Origin: Hemibagrus wyckioides
Lineage: Eukaryota > Chordata > Actinopteri > Siluriformes > Bagridae
Length of the DNA stretch: 64,000 nucleotides
Assembly: GCF_019097595.1 (NCBI RefSeq)
Contig: NC_080735.1
Coordinates: 15,539,917 to 15,603,916 of the forward strand
Direction of reading: 5' to 3'
Below are positions 48,950-60,561 of the stretch, one piece after another. The number at the start of each line of letters is the position of its first letter. The stretch's first letter is position 1. The position numbers and the translations under genes are program-made. The notes beneath the pieces were generated by a model. That model ran no database searches, was not told where the DNA came from, and worked only from the letters and a program-made list of their open reading frames with translations.

Positions 48950-49320
48950 TGTGGCTTGCTGGTTAGCATGTTTGCCTCACACTTCCAGAGTTGAGGGTTA
49001 GATTCCTGCTTCCACCCTGTGTGAGTTTGCCTGTTCTCCTCATACAGTATATTGGGGGTTTCTTCAGGGTTCTCTGGTTTCCTCCCACAGTCCAACACAA
49101 AGACATGTGTTGTAGGCTGATTGGCCTCTCTAATGTCCCCTGCGATAGACTCCAGACTCTCTGAGACCGTGTGTAGGATCAGTGCTACAGAAAATGGATG
49201 GATGGGTGGATGGATGGATGGATGGATTGAAGAATGGATTGGTCGATTGATGGATGGATAGTTGGATGAATAGAGATTGATGGTTGGATGGATGGATGGA
49301 TGAATGAATGGATGGATTGT
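48950..49320 (+). repeat. tRNA-derived SINE (family 2), fullest copy, GATG tail
   Basis: The head 'GTGGCTTGCTGGTTAGCATG' is A-box-like and 'GAGGGTTAGATTCCTGC' B-box-like. The body includes 'TTTCCTCCCACAGTCCAACA', 'GTTGTAGGCTGATTGGC' and 'GATAGACTCCAGACTC', then a (GGAT)n tail at 49193-49320. Translations of the tail are artefacts. Confidence 0.7.
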
Positions 49321-49644
49321 TGGACACACACATTTAGGATACTAAGCTAATTCTAAGAAAACATTGCAACCTGCTTTGCTTTGATTGTAATCATTAGTGG
49401 TGAAATATGGTCATATTGCTGTTATTTTGTTGTCTATTGGAAGTGAGACAGTTTTTTTTTTTTTTCAAGCAAATGAATATGGAATCAGACTGATAACTAA
49501 TACTTGATACCAGAATCAATCTCAGCTGCTTTTGAGGGTTTGAGAAAAACATTTAAAATTTTAGTACAGTAGTACAGTATATATTTTGGATTCAAAACCA
49601 CAGCTTTTACATTCAAAATATCCAACAGAACTAATAAACAGCCA

Positions 49645-49805
49645 TTTACATTGACTGAATTTGGCAGACACACATTTGTCTCATTTATACAGTAAAGTGT
49701 CAAGGGTCTTGCTCAAGGGCCCAGTAGTGACAGTGAAGGGATTTGAACTCTTGACCTTCCAATCAGCAGTCTAACATCTTAACCACTAAGCTACCACTGC
49801 CCTTT
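49645..49805 (-). repeat. tRNA-derived SINE (family 1), reverse
   Basis: Ends TTAACCACTAAGCTACCACT, the reverse of the A-box region, with 'GGGATTTGAACTCTTGACC' the reversed B box and 'GTCTTGCTCAAGGGCCCA' in the body. Confidence 0.75.
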
Positions 49806-49814
49806 CTAGTTACT

Positions 49815-49995
49815 ATGGTAACTCTTTGGTTCTTGAGCAAGGTCCTTAATGCTCTCTGCTCCAGGGATGCTGTATCATGGCTGACCCTGTGCTCTGACCC
49901 CAACTTTCTATACTGGGATATGAGAAGAAAAGAATTTCACTGTGTTGTGATGTGTATGACAAATAAAGGCTTCTTCTTCTTTTTCTTCTTCTTCC
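49815..49995 (+). repeat. SINE 3' portion with TTC tail
   Basis: 'CTTGAGCAAGGTCCTTAATG', 'CTGTATCATGGCTGACCCTG', 'AAAGAATTTCACTGTGTTG' and a CTTCTTCTTC tail. A SINE body and tail lacking its tRNA-like head, lying head-to-head against the reversed SINE at 49645. Boundaries approximate. Confidence 0.65.
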
Positions 49996-50499
49996 ACCAT
50001 ATGAGAAAGTAGTCCCATCTCTGACAGGCTGCTAATTTGAAGCAGAATTTACAAGTATTTGACTGACACCACAAAAATACATTTCACATACAGGTTTATT
50101 GACATGAGTCAACAAGCACCCTGAGACATCCATTAGAAATAAATATTGAGTTAAGACTGGTCAGTTATTTTCTCAGTACAGGAGATGGTCTGATATCTGG
50201 GTCAAACACATCACAACTGTGAAAGCTAGACAGAACTTTCTTTCATTCCTTTAAAAGCCCAAATACCATAACACTCCACTCTTGAGTAACAGCTTCACTG
50301 TGTCACTGTAGGAATCACATTAATGCATCTAAAGATTTTTTTTTTCACTCCCAGCATTTAGCCTTGACATCTTCAGTTCCTATATGAATCATCTGCCCTT
50401 CGATTACACTTAAATATCATGTGGATGTTCAATACGCTCTGTATCCCGAAGGATTTTCTTCCACATTGGATGACTAATGTATTGTGTTTTTAAAATAAG

Positions 50500-50770
50500 G
50501 GCTAGGCTGGATTGCCTGAGCCCCGGAGGTTTCTCTGCAGCTTAAGGTGAAGATCAGTTGGGCTGAAATGAGGATATCAGATGCGGAATTCCATCAGTCA
50601 CTCAGACAGGCGTCCTTTCCACACGCGCTTCACCTTGGCTTGCCGAGTGAGCGATGGCAGCCTCCGAGCTCTTGTGATTGTGGTTTTTCTGAGGGTTACT
50701 TACCAGCAGATCTCTGACTGATGGGTATTCTCACTCCGGCAGACATATGATCACACCGTGACCTTAGCCT
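50500..50770. promoter_or_regulatory. Candidate regulatory patch in intron 3
   Basis: GC-balanced, repeat-poor segment (CTGAGCCCCGGAGG, TTTCCACACGCGCTTCACC, GCCGAGTGAGCGATGGCAGC). No splice-flanked open frame fits a protein. Function unknown. Confidence 0.25.
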
Positions 50771-50929
50771 AGTCTGAGGCTTGAGCAGAACTGAAAGTTC
50801 AAATCCAATGTCTTTGTGTTCCAAATGATTGCAACGGTTGGACTGACCTTAAAAAATATTATTGTATTGCAGCTAACAGTTTCATGTGCATATTGTAATA
50901 TTGATGTGTGTAGAGTTGTAAAAGATTCA

Positions 50930-51790
50930 TGGAGTCATTGCTCAAATGCAAACTACCATGATGATTGATGATTCTGCCAATTATTGATGCTAACTAACAA
51001 CAGCTGTATTCCATGTCTCTTAAATGTAAATTAGCATGATAATAACTCTGAGGATAGAAACTAGCTGAATGCTAAAAGCTAGTTGCCATCATGCTTAAGA
51101 GCATTAATGATTGATGAAGACTGAGCTGTGCTAACTATCAACAGCTTTATTTCTAATCCCTCAAATGTTAGCTAGCATAACCATGAAAAACAGACAAACA
51201 AAACTATCAATACAGACTAACTGAATGCTAATAAAAATAGTTAGTCATTATGTAATCATGTAAATAAGCCATATTCTAACCACTAGCCTGCTATTAAAAC
51301 AGCTTTATTCAGTGTCTATGATAATAACTCTAAAGAAACATACTACATTAATGCTAAAAGTTGGCTTCCGCCTTGCTAACAACAGCTTTTTTCAGTGTCT
51401 CTTAAATGTTAGCTAGCATGATAATTGATAATAATCCTGCTAATTACTGAGCTGTCACTGTCGCTAACTAACAATAGCTGTATTTCTAATCTCTCAAATG
51501 TTAGCTAGCATAATGATAACCAGGCAAAACTAACACACAAACAAAACTAACAATACAGACTAACTGAATGCTAATAATAGTTGTCATTATTTAATAATGT
51601 ATTAATTAAGCCACATGTTAACCGCTAGCCTGCTGTTAAAACCTTGCTAAGAACTAAGAACAGCTTTATTTAAGTTAAATGTTAGCTAGGAGGATAACTG
51701 TGCTAATTATTGAGCTGACACTGTTCTAACTAACAATAGCTGTATTTATAACCTCTCTAATGTTAGCTAGCATGTTTATAACTCTGAGTT
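50930..51790. repeat. GCTAGC-rich minisatellite array A
   Basis: Irregular tandem units each starting (A)AATGTTAGCTAGCAT or AAATGTAAATTAGCATGATA and containing CTAACTAACAA(C/T)AGCT(G/T)TATT. Unit starts are visible at about 50944, 51022, 51163, 51404, 51496, 51677 and 51758, so length varies widely, with higher-order blocks (GACTAACTGAATGCTAATAA occurs twice). It shares its monomer with array B. Confidence 0.85.
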
Positions 51791-51899
51791 ACATAAACAA
51801 GCTGGTTGTAAATATATAGAGGTGTAAATTCAGGGAAAATTACTAAGTTTCATCAGAAAAATCTGGAAAGGTTTTTATTTGCTTTTCAGTTTTGACTAG

Positions 51900-52200
51900 A
51901 TTATCCTCCTGTAAAAACAACGTCGTGTAAGGTTCTAGTCCCTGCTAGTACTGTAAAATGGCCGCCTAATATAATACAGCTCGGGTCAGGCTGCTTTGTG
52001 GGGAGAGGTTGGGCCACATAGAATGAACAGAGGAGCAACATATCCGTCAGATGGTACGGGCACGTGGCTTGGCTGCCCTGTGGATCTCGACCTGGGAGTC
52101 CCTGATGGATCTGATCGCTGTGCTTTGGGAGGACAGATGGTGTGTGTTGAGGTGCATGTGAATATGTGTGTGTATAGACGCCGAACAAGGAAATGTAATT
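51900..52200. promoter_or_regulatory. Candidate regulatory patch in intron 3
   Basis: Repeat-poor segment, more GC-rich than its neighbours, with GGGCACGTGGCTTGG (an E-box CACGTG) near 52060. Frames on both strands are open for up to 95 codons but lack conserved domains and splice context. Unverified. Confidence 0.25.
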
Positions 52201-52459
52201 TTTTGTGACCCGTTTTCACATGACCCTGGCTTGAGCTTTTATAATTCATCATTCAGCTTTGCTTATTTATTTTATTCAGGATGGAATAAACGGGATGAAT
52301 TGAGATGTCATTATATATAGTGGAGTTGGGTATGTAGGCGGAAGATAAACTGCTAAGGATTATATTTTAAGGCTAACATTAGCTACACACACACAAATAT
52401 TGTGGAGACAGCAAAGCTTAATAATACGCATAACTCAAAACTGTGAGGTTTTCTATAAT

Positions 52460-52765
52460 GAGACATTAACTGAGTGTTTATAGAAGGAGTCTCCAGTGTC
52501 AGCACTTAAAAAAAAAATGTATGAGGAAATCTTCAGTACAGAGAACTTTGCTCTTTCCCAAAGCTTAGTAATATGTCAAGCTGTATTCTTTTTATCATAA
52601 GTTCAACAGAAATAAAAAAAGAGGTTTATAAGAGAACGATTATTTATAGCTTCTCTAAGTGATAACAAGACTTCCACAACATGAAATGTAACCACAAATG
52701 GATAAAAAGTACAGCATATTGCTCAATACCTAAATTGTAATCTGAGATGGCAACAAATCATGGCA
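52460..52765. repeat. Unnamed dispersed repeat, distal part
   Basis: 'GGAGTCTCCAGTGTCAGCAC' matches 61757-61780. 'CATGAAATGTAACCACAAAT' and 'GGATAAAAAGTA' match 17620-17655. Part of the 17225 family. Confidence 0.45.
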
Positions 52766-53750
52766 GCTTCCTGTAAGAGCGGGCCTTGTCGTGTTTTATT
52801 CCTTACTTAGAAGACTGATTCTGGACCGCAGATAAGCATGACGCTTATAAAAATGTGTTTCTCAGCCCACCGAAAACCATTACTGGATCTGCTAGCGGCT
52901 TTCAGTCTCCATCACTGTCTCGCATCCCCGTACCAGACCCGAACGAGCTGTCATGAAACACACACACACATCCTTATCCCAGGTCTAACACGAATACACA
53001 CCTATCACATACCTGAATGAACTGTCATTGCAGCCAGCCAGCCTGGGGCCTGTGGAGCGATCACAGCACACTATCACCCACACTCACAATCGCGTCCTGT
53101 CTACCTGAACGACCTGCCAATGCACTTACACACTTCAGCCGTACATTACAGGCCTCCAGCGGAGCAGAGAAGTGCATCTACAGTCTGTCACGCAAAGGCT
53201 GTTCATCAGTCACATAGTCGCTATTGATCCTCATCCTGTGGCTGAGTGAAGAGGACACCTGTCACAAGGAAGAGCGAGGGAGGTTAAAAGTAGTGATGCG
53301 CGACAAAAATCAATGCTTAAATACATCAAAATAATCACAATGCTATGTTATATACGTACATTATCGACATATACTGTACGCATGGATTTTTTTTTTATTG
53401 ATAAAATGCAAAACGGTATAGTCTGCCAAAGTCACGCTTGAAGATCACAGAACTTTTATCAGATTTATTAATTTATTTTTTATTTTTTTAGATTTAGCTC
53501 CATTTTAAGATTTAAGTAATCTTATATTACTTAAAAATATGCCTTTAAACTCATCTCCAACATTCCTGAAAGTCCACAGTTTACCCTCAATACATAGGAT
53601 ATAAATACATGATATCATGATGCATGATATCACTTACAGTATAAACTACACTATTTGAGATTCAGCCAAGAAAATATGTGACAAAACCTGTTGAATATTT
53701 ATTACAAAAAATGCCAGTTTTAATATTTGTTTTGAGAAGTGGCAAAATGA

Positions 53751-53751
<1 letters not shown>

Positions 53752-53800
<49 letters not shown>
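53752..53800. repeat. (TA)n microsatellite
   Basis: Pure TA run. Confidence 0.95.
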
Positions 53801-53802
<2 letters not shown>

Positions 53803-53944
53803 CTCATGTTAAAGTGAAGATATTCTTCTGAATAAATACTTAAAAATATAAAACCTATTTCAACTAAAGAAAAAAAAAACACTTTAGATTATTTTGTAAC
53901 TGATGATCAATGGCAATGTGGAAAAAAAACTTTAGCAACAAGGC

Positions 53945-54822
53945 TAACTACCAACAGCTTTTACATTTCTCAAATGTAAACTAGCATGATGATAACTCTG
54001 AGGATACAAACTAGCTAAAAGCTAGCTGTCACCATGCTAACTAACAACAGCTTTATTCAATGTCTCTTAAATGTATACTAGCATGATGATAACTCTGAGG
54101 AATGCCAGAGGCTAGCTGCTACCTTGGTAACTAACAACAGTTTTATTCAGTGTCTTTCAAATGAAAACTAGCAAAGTGTTTAACTCTGAGGATAGCTGAA
54201 TGCTAAACGCTACCTGTCACCTTGCTAACTAACAACAGCTTTTTTCATTATCTCTCAAATGTAAACTAGCATGATGATAACGCTGAGGATACAAACTAGC
54301 TAAAAGCTAGCTGCTACCATGCTAACTAACGTCAGCTTTATTCAATGTCTCTTAAATGTAAACTAGCATGATAATGACTCTGAGGAATGCTAAAAGCTAG
54401 TTGTGAACTAGCATGATGATAACTCTGAGGAATGCTAAAAGCGAGTTGTCACCTTGCTAACTAACAACAGCTTTATCCAATGTCTCTTAAATGTAAGCTA
54501 GCATAAAGACTCTGCTAATTAATGAACTCTCACAATGCTAAGTAACAACAGCTTTATTCCTAATCTCACTCATGTTAGCTAGCATGATGATAATTCTGAT
54601 AATACAAACTAGCTGAATGCTAATAGATCTTTTTCTAACCTCTAAACTGCTAGCTAGCAATACTCCGGCAATTCTAATCTGCTATTAGAATAACAACATC
54701 TTATCTAATCTTACTAAATATCAACAGCTCGATTTATGGTCTCTCAAATGTAAACTGGCATGATAATAAGTCAGAGGAAATAGACTAGCTGAATGCTAAA
54801 AGCTAGCTGTTGCCTTGCTGTA
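53945..54822. repeat. GCTAGC-rich minisatellite array B
   Basis: Tandem units starting AAATGTAAACTAGCATGATG and ending CTAACTAACAACAGCTTTAT-TCAATGTCTCTT. Unit starts at 53972, 54069, 54159, 54257, 54354 and 54489 give lengths of 97, 90, 98, 97 and 135 bases; the last contains an internal duplication of AACTAGCATGATGATAACTC. Later units (54571, 54746) are more decayed and resemble those of array A. Confidence 0.93.
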
Positions 54823-55126
54823 CCAGTTTGTATACGAAGTGTGCAAAGCAGTGATGAAATTAAAAATAAAAAGAAATCTGTAGACTACTAAACTGCGGAA
54901 CATTTTTATTTCCTTGAATACATAAATATCATGAAAATTCACTGACAGAACTGTGCTTGTGACTAATGGAAATACATTAAGCCGAGCGCTGTCAGTGATG
55001 GACGAAAACAAAACTACTGTGTTCTGAGAGCAAAATATAGTTATACTGGTAAAGTGCATTATGCAGACTTCAGAAATTGTGCACCAAAAAACAGTATGCT
55101 GGATGGAAATAGCATCAAATTGTGAG

Positions 55127-55155
55127 CTGCAGAGAGAGAGAGAGAGAGAGAGATA
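55127..55155. repeat. (GA)n microsatellite
   Basis: GAGAGA run directly before the CACCATGAACA minisatellite. Confidence 0.93.
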
Positions 55156-55575
55156 GCATACAACACACCATGAACACACACTATGAGCACACACTATGAA
55201 CACACACCATGAAAACACACTATAAACAGACACCATGAGCAGACACCCTGAACATATACACTATGAACATACACCATGAACACACACCATGAACCTACAC
55301 ACACCATGAACACGCATTATAAAAACACACCATGAACATACACACACTATACACGTCATGAACACACACCATAAACATACACCATGAACATACACGCATC
55401 ATGGACATGCACTATGAACACACACCAAAAACATACACACACTATACACATATCATGAACACACACTACACACAGCATGAACATACACACACCATACAAA
55501 TATAATACACACACACCATACACACACCATTAACATACACTCATCATACACACACCATGAACACACCATAAACAT
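55156..55575. repeat. ACACACCATGAACA-type minisatellite
   Basis: About 420 bp of units 10-18 bases long: ACACACCATGAACA, ACACTATGAAC, ATACACCATGAAC and truncated ACACACTATAC. Every unit alternates a CA-rich part with CCATGAAC or CTATGAAC. No frame is open throughout. Confidence 0.92.
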
Positions 55576-55628
55576 GCGCACATTCAGACACTATCCTGTC
55601 AGGTTTTTGTTTACTTGTTATGGCGAGA

Positions 55629-55634
<6 letters not shown>

Positions 55635-55663
<29 letters not shown>
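55635..55663. repeat. (GA)n microsatellite
   Basis: Pure GA run. Confidence 0.93.
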
Positions 55664-55665
<2 letters not shown>

Positions 55666-55951
55666 TATGATTGAAAAGCCATCTTTTTTAGAAATCTCAT
55701 TAAAGACACTTCATTTTATAAGCAGCTGCATTACTTGTCTAATCCAAACGAAACTGTGTAAACTGCATACATTCATCACTGAGAGAGGAAACCTGTTCTG
55801 TGCTGTAATTTAGAGCCACTAGAACTTCATCACTTTCTGGAGAGGATGGGGTTTGTGTGCCTTCATTTTCACGTTTGCTTTTTGCAGTGCTTTAATAAAG
55901 AGATTCGGAGGTTTCACGCTTGACATGGAGTTTCAGAAATACGCAGACAGG

Positions 55952-55972
55952 TCTGTGTGTGTGTGTGTGTGT
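55952..55972. repeat. (TG)n microsatellite
   Basis: Short TG run. Confidence 0.9.
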
Positions 55973-56019
55973 AAACATGTATCAATCAGATGGAGTCCAG
56001 AGAACTTCTCTGTCAGAAC

Positions 56020-56042
56020 AAGAGAGAGAGAGAGAGAGAGAG
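56020..56042. repeat. (GA)n microsatellite
   Basis: Short GA run 50 bp after a TG run. Confidence 0.9.
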
Positions 56043-56159
56043 TCACAAGCTTCAGAGTGAGTTAACGATGGTCCAGTGTCAGAGCAACACACCTGCCTGA
56101 GGCCACACACACATGTAAAAAACAAGTCCTCACAAACTGTTAGCTTGTTGCCTACTTCC

Positions 56160-56174
56160 ATTGTGATGCATTTT

Positions 56175-56232
<58 letters not shown>

Positions 56233-56236
56233 CATC

Positions 56237-56241
<5 letters not shown>
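56160..56241. repeat. Palindrome: 16-bp perfect arms around (AT)n
   Basis: ATTGTGATGCATTTTA (56160-56175) is the exact reverse complement of TAAAATGCATCACAAT (56226-56241). The 50-base AT core between them is itself self-complementary, so the whole 82 bp can fold into one hairpin or cruciform. Confidence 0.93.
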
Positions 56242-56452
<211 letters not shown>

Positions 56453-56538
56453 CACACTATATTGCCAAAAGTATTCGCTCACTTAAGTTCATATGCGAGT
56501 CAAGGCAGGTGAGCGAAAACTTTTGGCAATATAGTGTG
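56453..56538. mobile_element. 86-bp MITE, Tc1/mariner-type, in TA repeat
   Basis: The inverted ends, ACACTATATTGCCAAAAGTA on one side and the complement of AAAACTTTTGGCAATATAGT on the other, extend to 32 bp including the flanking TA, with one mismatch (56451-56482 against 56509-56540). Only 26 bp lie between. No coding capacity. The ends resemble those of the element at 25507-25900. Confidence 0.88.
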
Positions 56539-57591
56539 TATATATATATATATATATGGGGAATTCATGAAGATGAAAAAAATCCCATAAATGAGTACAT
56601 AAAGGCTCACATTTAGGTAAAAAGAGTCTGAGATGTGAGAATAGAAATAAACCAAAATGTAGAATAAATATAACTGAATAAAAAGCGTATGAAACGTTTT
56701 AATATGTTTATGTGGCTTATCCATCTTGTTATTAGTCTATTGTATAAATGTATTAGCATAGGTGTATTACTATTACACTAGAGGAACAGCTTTATCTCTA
56801 AATATCCTATTGTTCCTGGTGACTCCTGCAGCATTGGTCTGGTTTCAGACTCACTCGATTCTATCAAACCCCAGTGCATTTTTATCATAATATATTTATA
56901 CATCATTTTATATTTTTGGTGTTATTATGCTCAGTAAGGAAATTACCTGTCTTATGTGTCCCTTATGTGTTTCCCTGTCACTCATCATATACGTGTGTAA
57001 TGCAGCTAAAAAAACATACGCTGGTTACTTTACTTCCTACGAGTCACGGGAATCGTGGCACAGGTCCAGCTCAGCTGAACTCGCACCACCTCCGACAGGT
57101 AGTCTGGGGTTTGGTCCCGATTCCTGATCCATGTGACAGCTTTAAACCTTCTTGTTTTTTTAGACTAAACTGCCAGCATGAAAGCTTCCTTAGAAAGCAC
57201 TGACCCTGGAGACTGCTTTCCTCGGAGAAAAGCAAAGCATATCAGCTGTTACACATGATCGTACTCCGTTTACGTCTCTCTGAATGAGATATTAGCATGA
57301 TTAGAATATTAAAATTAACGTGATTTGTTTTAAAAAAGTAGAAAAGTAGAAATCAAAGCAACATCTTCCGACCAGTCAGATAGAAGAATTCACCAACCAA
57401 CAAACTAAACGTGTAATCTCACATCGTGTCCGTGAAGGTCCACTAAATGGCTGCGGCTAGTACGTACGTTCGCAGAGGGCATGCATGCTAACTGGAGCGT
57501 AACAGGGTGAGAGTGGTGTTTTAAAAGGAAAAAAAAAGGGCTCATCTGGTTTAAGAGAATCAGGTGCAACAGGGAGAACGGCACACGCTCA

Positions 57592-57662
57592 CTCTCACCA
57601 CGCCACACAACACACACACACACTCATTCTCACCACACAACACACACACACACACACACAGC
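57592..57662. repeat. (CA)n repeats with CTCATTCTCACCACACAA units
   Basis: Two blocks, CACCACGCCACACAACACAC and CACCACACAACACACAC, separated by ACTCATTCT. Confidence 0.88.
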
Positions 57663-57849
57663 GCCTCGGAGAAGGCTTGCCACAAATAGATGTAATGCAG
57701 ACAGAAAGAACAGATGAGAGAGAAACAAAATGTAGTGTGGTCCAGAAAAAGACATCATCGATCAAAATATGTCTCTCTGACAGAAGCAGGAAGTGGAACA
57801 GAGGAACGGGGTCCATTTATTATGGGGACTGCGTTTTGCTGATAGATGG

Positions 57850-58245
57850 GAATATTTTCTCCTTTTACACTATCGTACTTCTGCAGCTCCTCCATTTGTG
57901 CAATGCTAGTTGGAGCGAGTCCATATGCCCGAGCGCCGTATTTCAGATGTACTCGGTTAGGTATATTAGCTTACGACCCAGAACCCGAGAATCCGGGAAT
58001 CATCTTCAGAAACGATTGGAATTCCTAAATTCAGAGGAAGAATTATTAGCTACAAACTTTCTTGCTCTGACCCTGTGCCGAAAAGGAAATGTATGCACTC
58101 GGACACTTAGAGTTATGTACTGTAGTCCTGCAGAGCGCAGTGCAGAGGGTACTTACTCATATTTTAAAGACTGGAAGACAAGGCTTGCGTAGGGCTTCCT
58201 ACAGATTCTAATTACCTCGGCAGAATTTAACGAACATACGTTATC
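57850..58245. promoter_or_regulatory. Candidate regulatory patch in intron 3
   Basis: CpG-bearing non-repeat DNA (TGCCCGAGCGCCGTATTTC, CTTACGACCCAGAACCCGAG). The + strand is open from about 57677 to 58192 (171 codons), but the protein has no recognisable domain, biased composition or splice context. Either a regulatory region or an uncharacterised exon; the former is more likely. Confidence 0.25.
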
Positions 58246-58639
58246 AGATCACACGGGTCATATATCGCATCCCAGCATGTGTAGCCAGTCGAACGGTTTC
58301 ATGCTTCAGTTGCAAGCTGCCCAATTCCCCGAGCTGAGAGGACACAGATTCTATCACTAAACCGTCCTCCCCTTTTTTTTGTTTTGTTTTGTTTTTTTCA
58401 CTCACAGTTGATGGTCGTGAGAGCTGATTGTGCATGGGGGATCACAGTCGTGCTGAAATGACAGAAAACAATACGACTCTGTTTAACAGATAAAACGAAT
58501 TGCTTCGCCTCGTGTGAGGAGCGAATCAGCCAACTGTCACATTGTCACGGGTTCTGCCTCTGTTTCTCTGTTGAGCTGAATCTAATTTGATCCATGCATA
58601 TCTCTCTATTGTACTCTTAGGGACAAGAAATATATATAT

Positions 58640-58965
58640 CACTGTTCGTTCCTTGCCTCCACCATGTCTGTGAGGAGTTTGCATGTTCTCCACGTACCAC
58701 ATCCACAAGGAATGAATCCTTAGGATTCTCTGGTTTCCTTTCCCACTCCAAAGACATGCGTTGTAGGCTGATTGGCATCTCTAAATTGTCTCTAGTGTGT
58801 GAATGGGTGTGTGGTTCTTCCCTGGACAGAATGATAGACTGGTATCCAGTCTAGGGTGGACCCTGATTTGTGCCCTGAGTCTACTGGGATAGACTCCAGG
58901 TTCCCCATGAACCAGTGCCATAAGTGGTGTAGATGATGGATGGATGGATGGATGGATGGATGGAT
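58640..58965 (+). repeat. SINE-type repeat (family 2), ATGG tail
   Basis: 'GGAGTTTGCATGTTCTCCAC', 'CACTCCAAAGACATGCGTTG', 'TAGGCTGATTGGCATCTCTA' and 'GGGATAGACTCCAGGTTCCC' precede a (GGAT)n tail at 58936-58965. The body is the longest of the three copies; the tRNA-like head is degraded. Confidence 0.75.
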
Positions 58966-59547
58966 ATCCCACTTTATCAAAATTCAAAGTCCTCAATATT
59001 TCCAGACAAAAAGGGATCAAAACAAAAATAGTACAAAAAAGGTTGTAACTTTTTAACCGTTTCGTCTTGTTTCAATGGAATCCTTGCCTTAAAACGAACA
59101 AAACGTTTATCTCTGATTTTATTTTGGCTGTGAAAAGTATTTGAATTTATTAAAGATTTTTGATCGATCAGAACGTCCGCATATTACACATCAACGAATA
59201 TGACAGTGAGTACACCAAAATGAAGTGAGGTTATATCTCAAAGTGTCTGGTATATTGACACCAAACTTGTATCGTCTAACAACCAGGATCTGAGTTTTTA
59301 TCAGTATACTTTCTTTGCTCATGCCTTGTATAATGTATAATTTATCCTGAAATCATGGATCTGTAACTTCAGTGCCGCAATCCAAGTCGAATGATACCGA
59401 AATTTACTATTTAGGGCGTTGGCCATATTTAATCCCTCAGTATGTGTCATGGTCCATCTCCAAGATACAGTGTTTACATGCTTCCTAAATAATACATAAT
59501 ATTTTTACATATGTTTTTAAAGAGCTTGAACCCCAATTTTTGCTGCA

Positions 59548-59549
59548 GA

Positions 59550-59604
<55 letters not shown>
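59548..59604. repeat. (TTA)n microsatellite
   Basis: Pure ATT/TTA run. Confidence 0.95.
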
Positions 59605-59659
59605 GTCACTGTTATTTAAACTATAAGATTGAGTTTAGTTGCCTTGTGACTAAAATTTG

Positions 59660-59660
59660 T

Positions 59661-59744
<84 letters not shown>
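59660..59744. repeat. (CTAT)n microsatellite
   Basis: About 20 uninterrupted CTAT units, the complement of GATA, 55 bp after the TTA run. Confidence 0.96.
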
Positions 59745-59854
59745 TTTTGCCTTTATCATGTTTTTTTTATAAATGTCTATGACTTATTAGTGGTCAGTTG
59801 GCTGCACTTCTCTCCCAGTCAGCTCCTCTAAGACCTCTATGCTTGGATTTGTTT

Positions 59855-59900
59855 ATCTTTGGATGAAAAGCATCTGCTAAATGAATAAATGTAAACTAAC
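59855..59900 (+). repeat. SINE 3' tail remnant
   Basis: 'GGATGAAAAGCATCTGCTAA' followed by 'ATGAATAAATGTAAAC' is the typical 3' end of tRNA-derived fish SINEs. The upstream body is not recognisable. Confidence 0.5.
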
Positions 59901-60561
59901 TAGAGAGAGTGTTTTTTTTTTGGCACAACCCAATGACAGTTTTCCGTGTGCAAACAACAGATGGCAAATCGCTAAATATACATTAAACAGAAACTTAAGT
60001 GACGTCTGAAAATATGTGTATTTATCAATTCTGGAAAAATAAGAGATCAGGAAGTTGATTAAAAGGGATTTGTTTTGTTCTCTGTCATAGTGTGTAATAG
60101 TATTGACCCCCCCTTGTTTATTTGTAAATGCATTAATTTTTGGGAGTTTTGAAAGAATTGTAGGGAGTAAAGCAAGCTTTCTTTTCACATAATTGACAAA
60201 TTTTGAGTTTTGAGGCTTTATTGCATTCAGCTTTCCCCAGTGATTGCAGATGCACTCTGAGAGTTTGGTTTCCCGTTCAGCTGTCAATCAGATGGTATTA
60301 TGTTATGTAACCTCAAGCCTCCTGACCTGTATCAGCTACGAAATGTGGTCTTGTCTTGTGGTTTGCAGGTTAATGGTTGTGCCCGTATGCAGGCAGACGT
60401 TCAATAATTGAAACCTAGCTGTCGGTTCACGAGCGAGCCGTAGATGCAGTGAGGGAACAAGCTCGCTTCTACACTCTTTAGAAAAGGAGTTTCTGTAATG
60501 GATAATGCTTCTAGGTCGATATAAGAGTTCTGCTTGAGTCCTTTTTCTTAAAAGGCATACA

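Noticed and set aside
49193..49320. Poly-HPSI frames on the minus strand
   Set aside because: Translation of the GGAT tail of a SINE.
59511..59831. Frame with poly-Tyr and SIYL repeats
   Set aside because: Translation of TTA and CTAT microsatellites.
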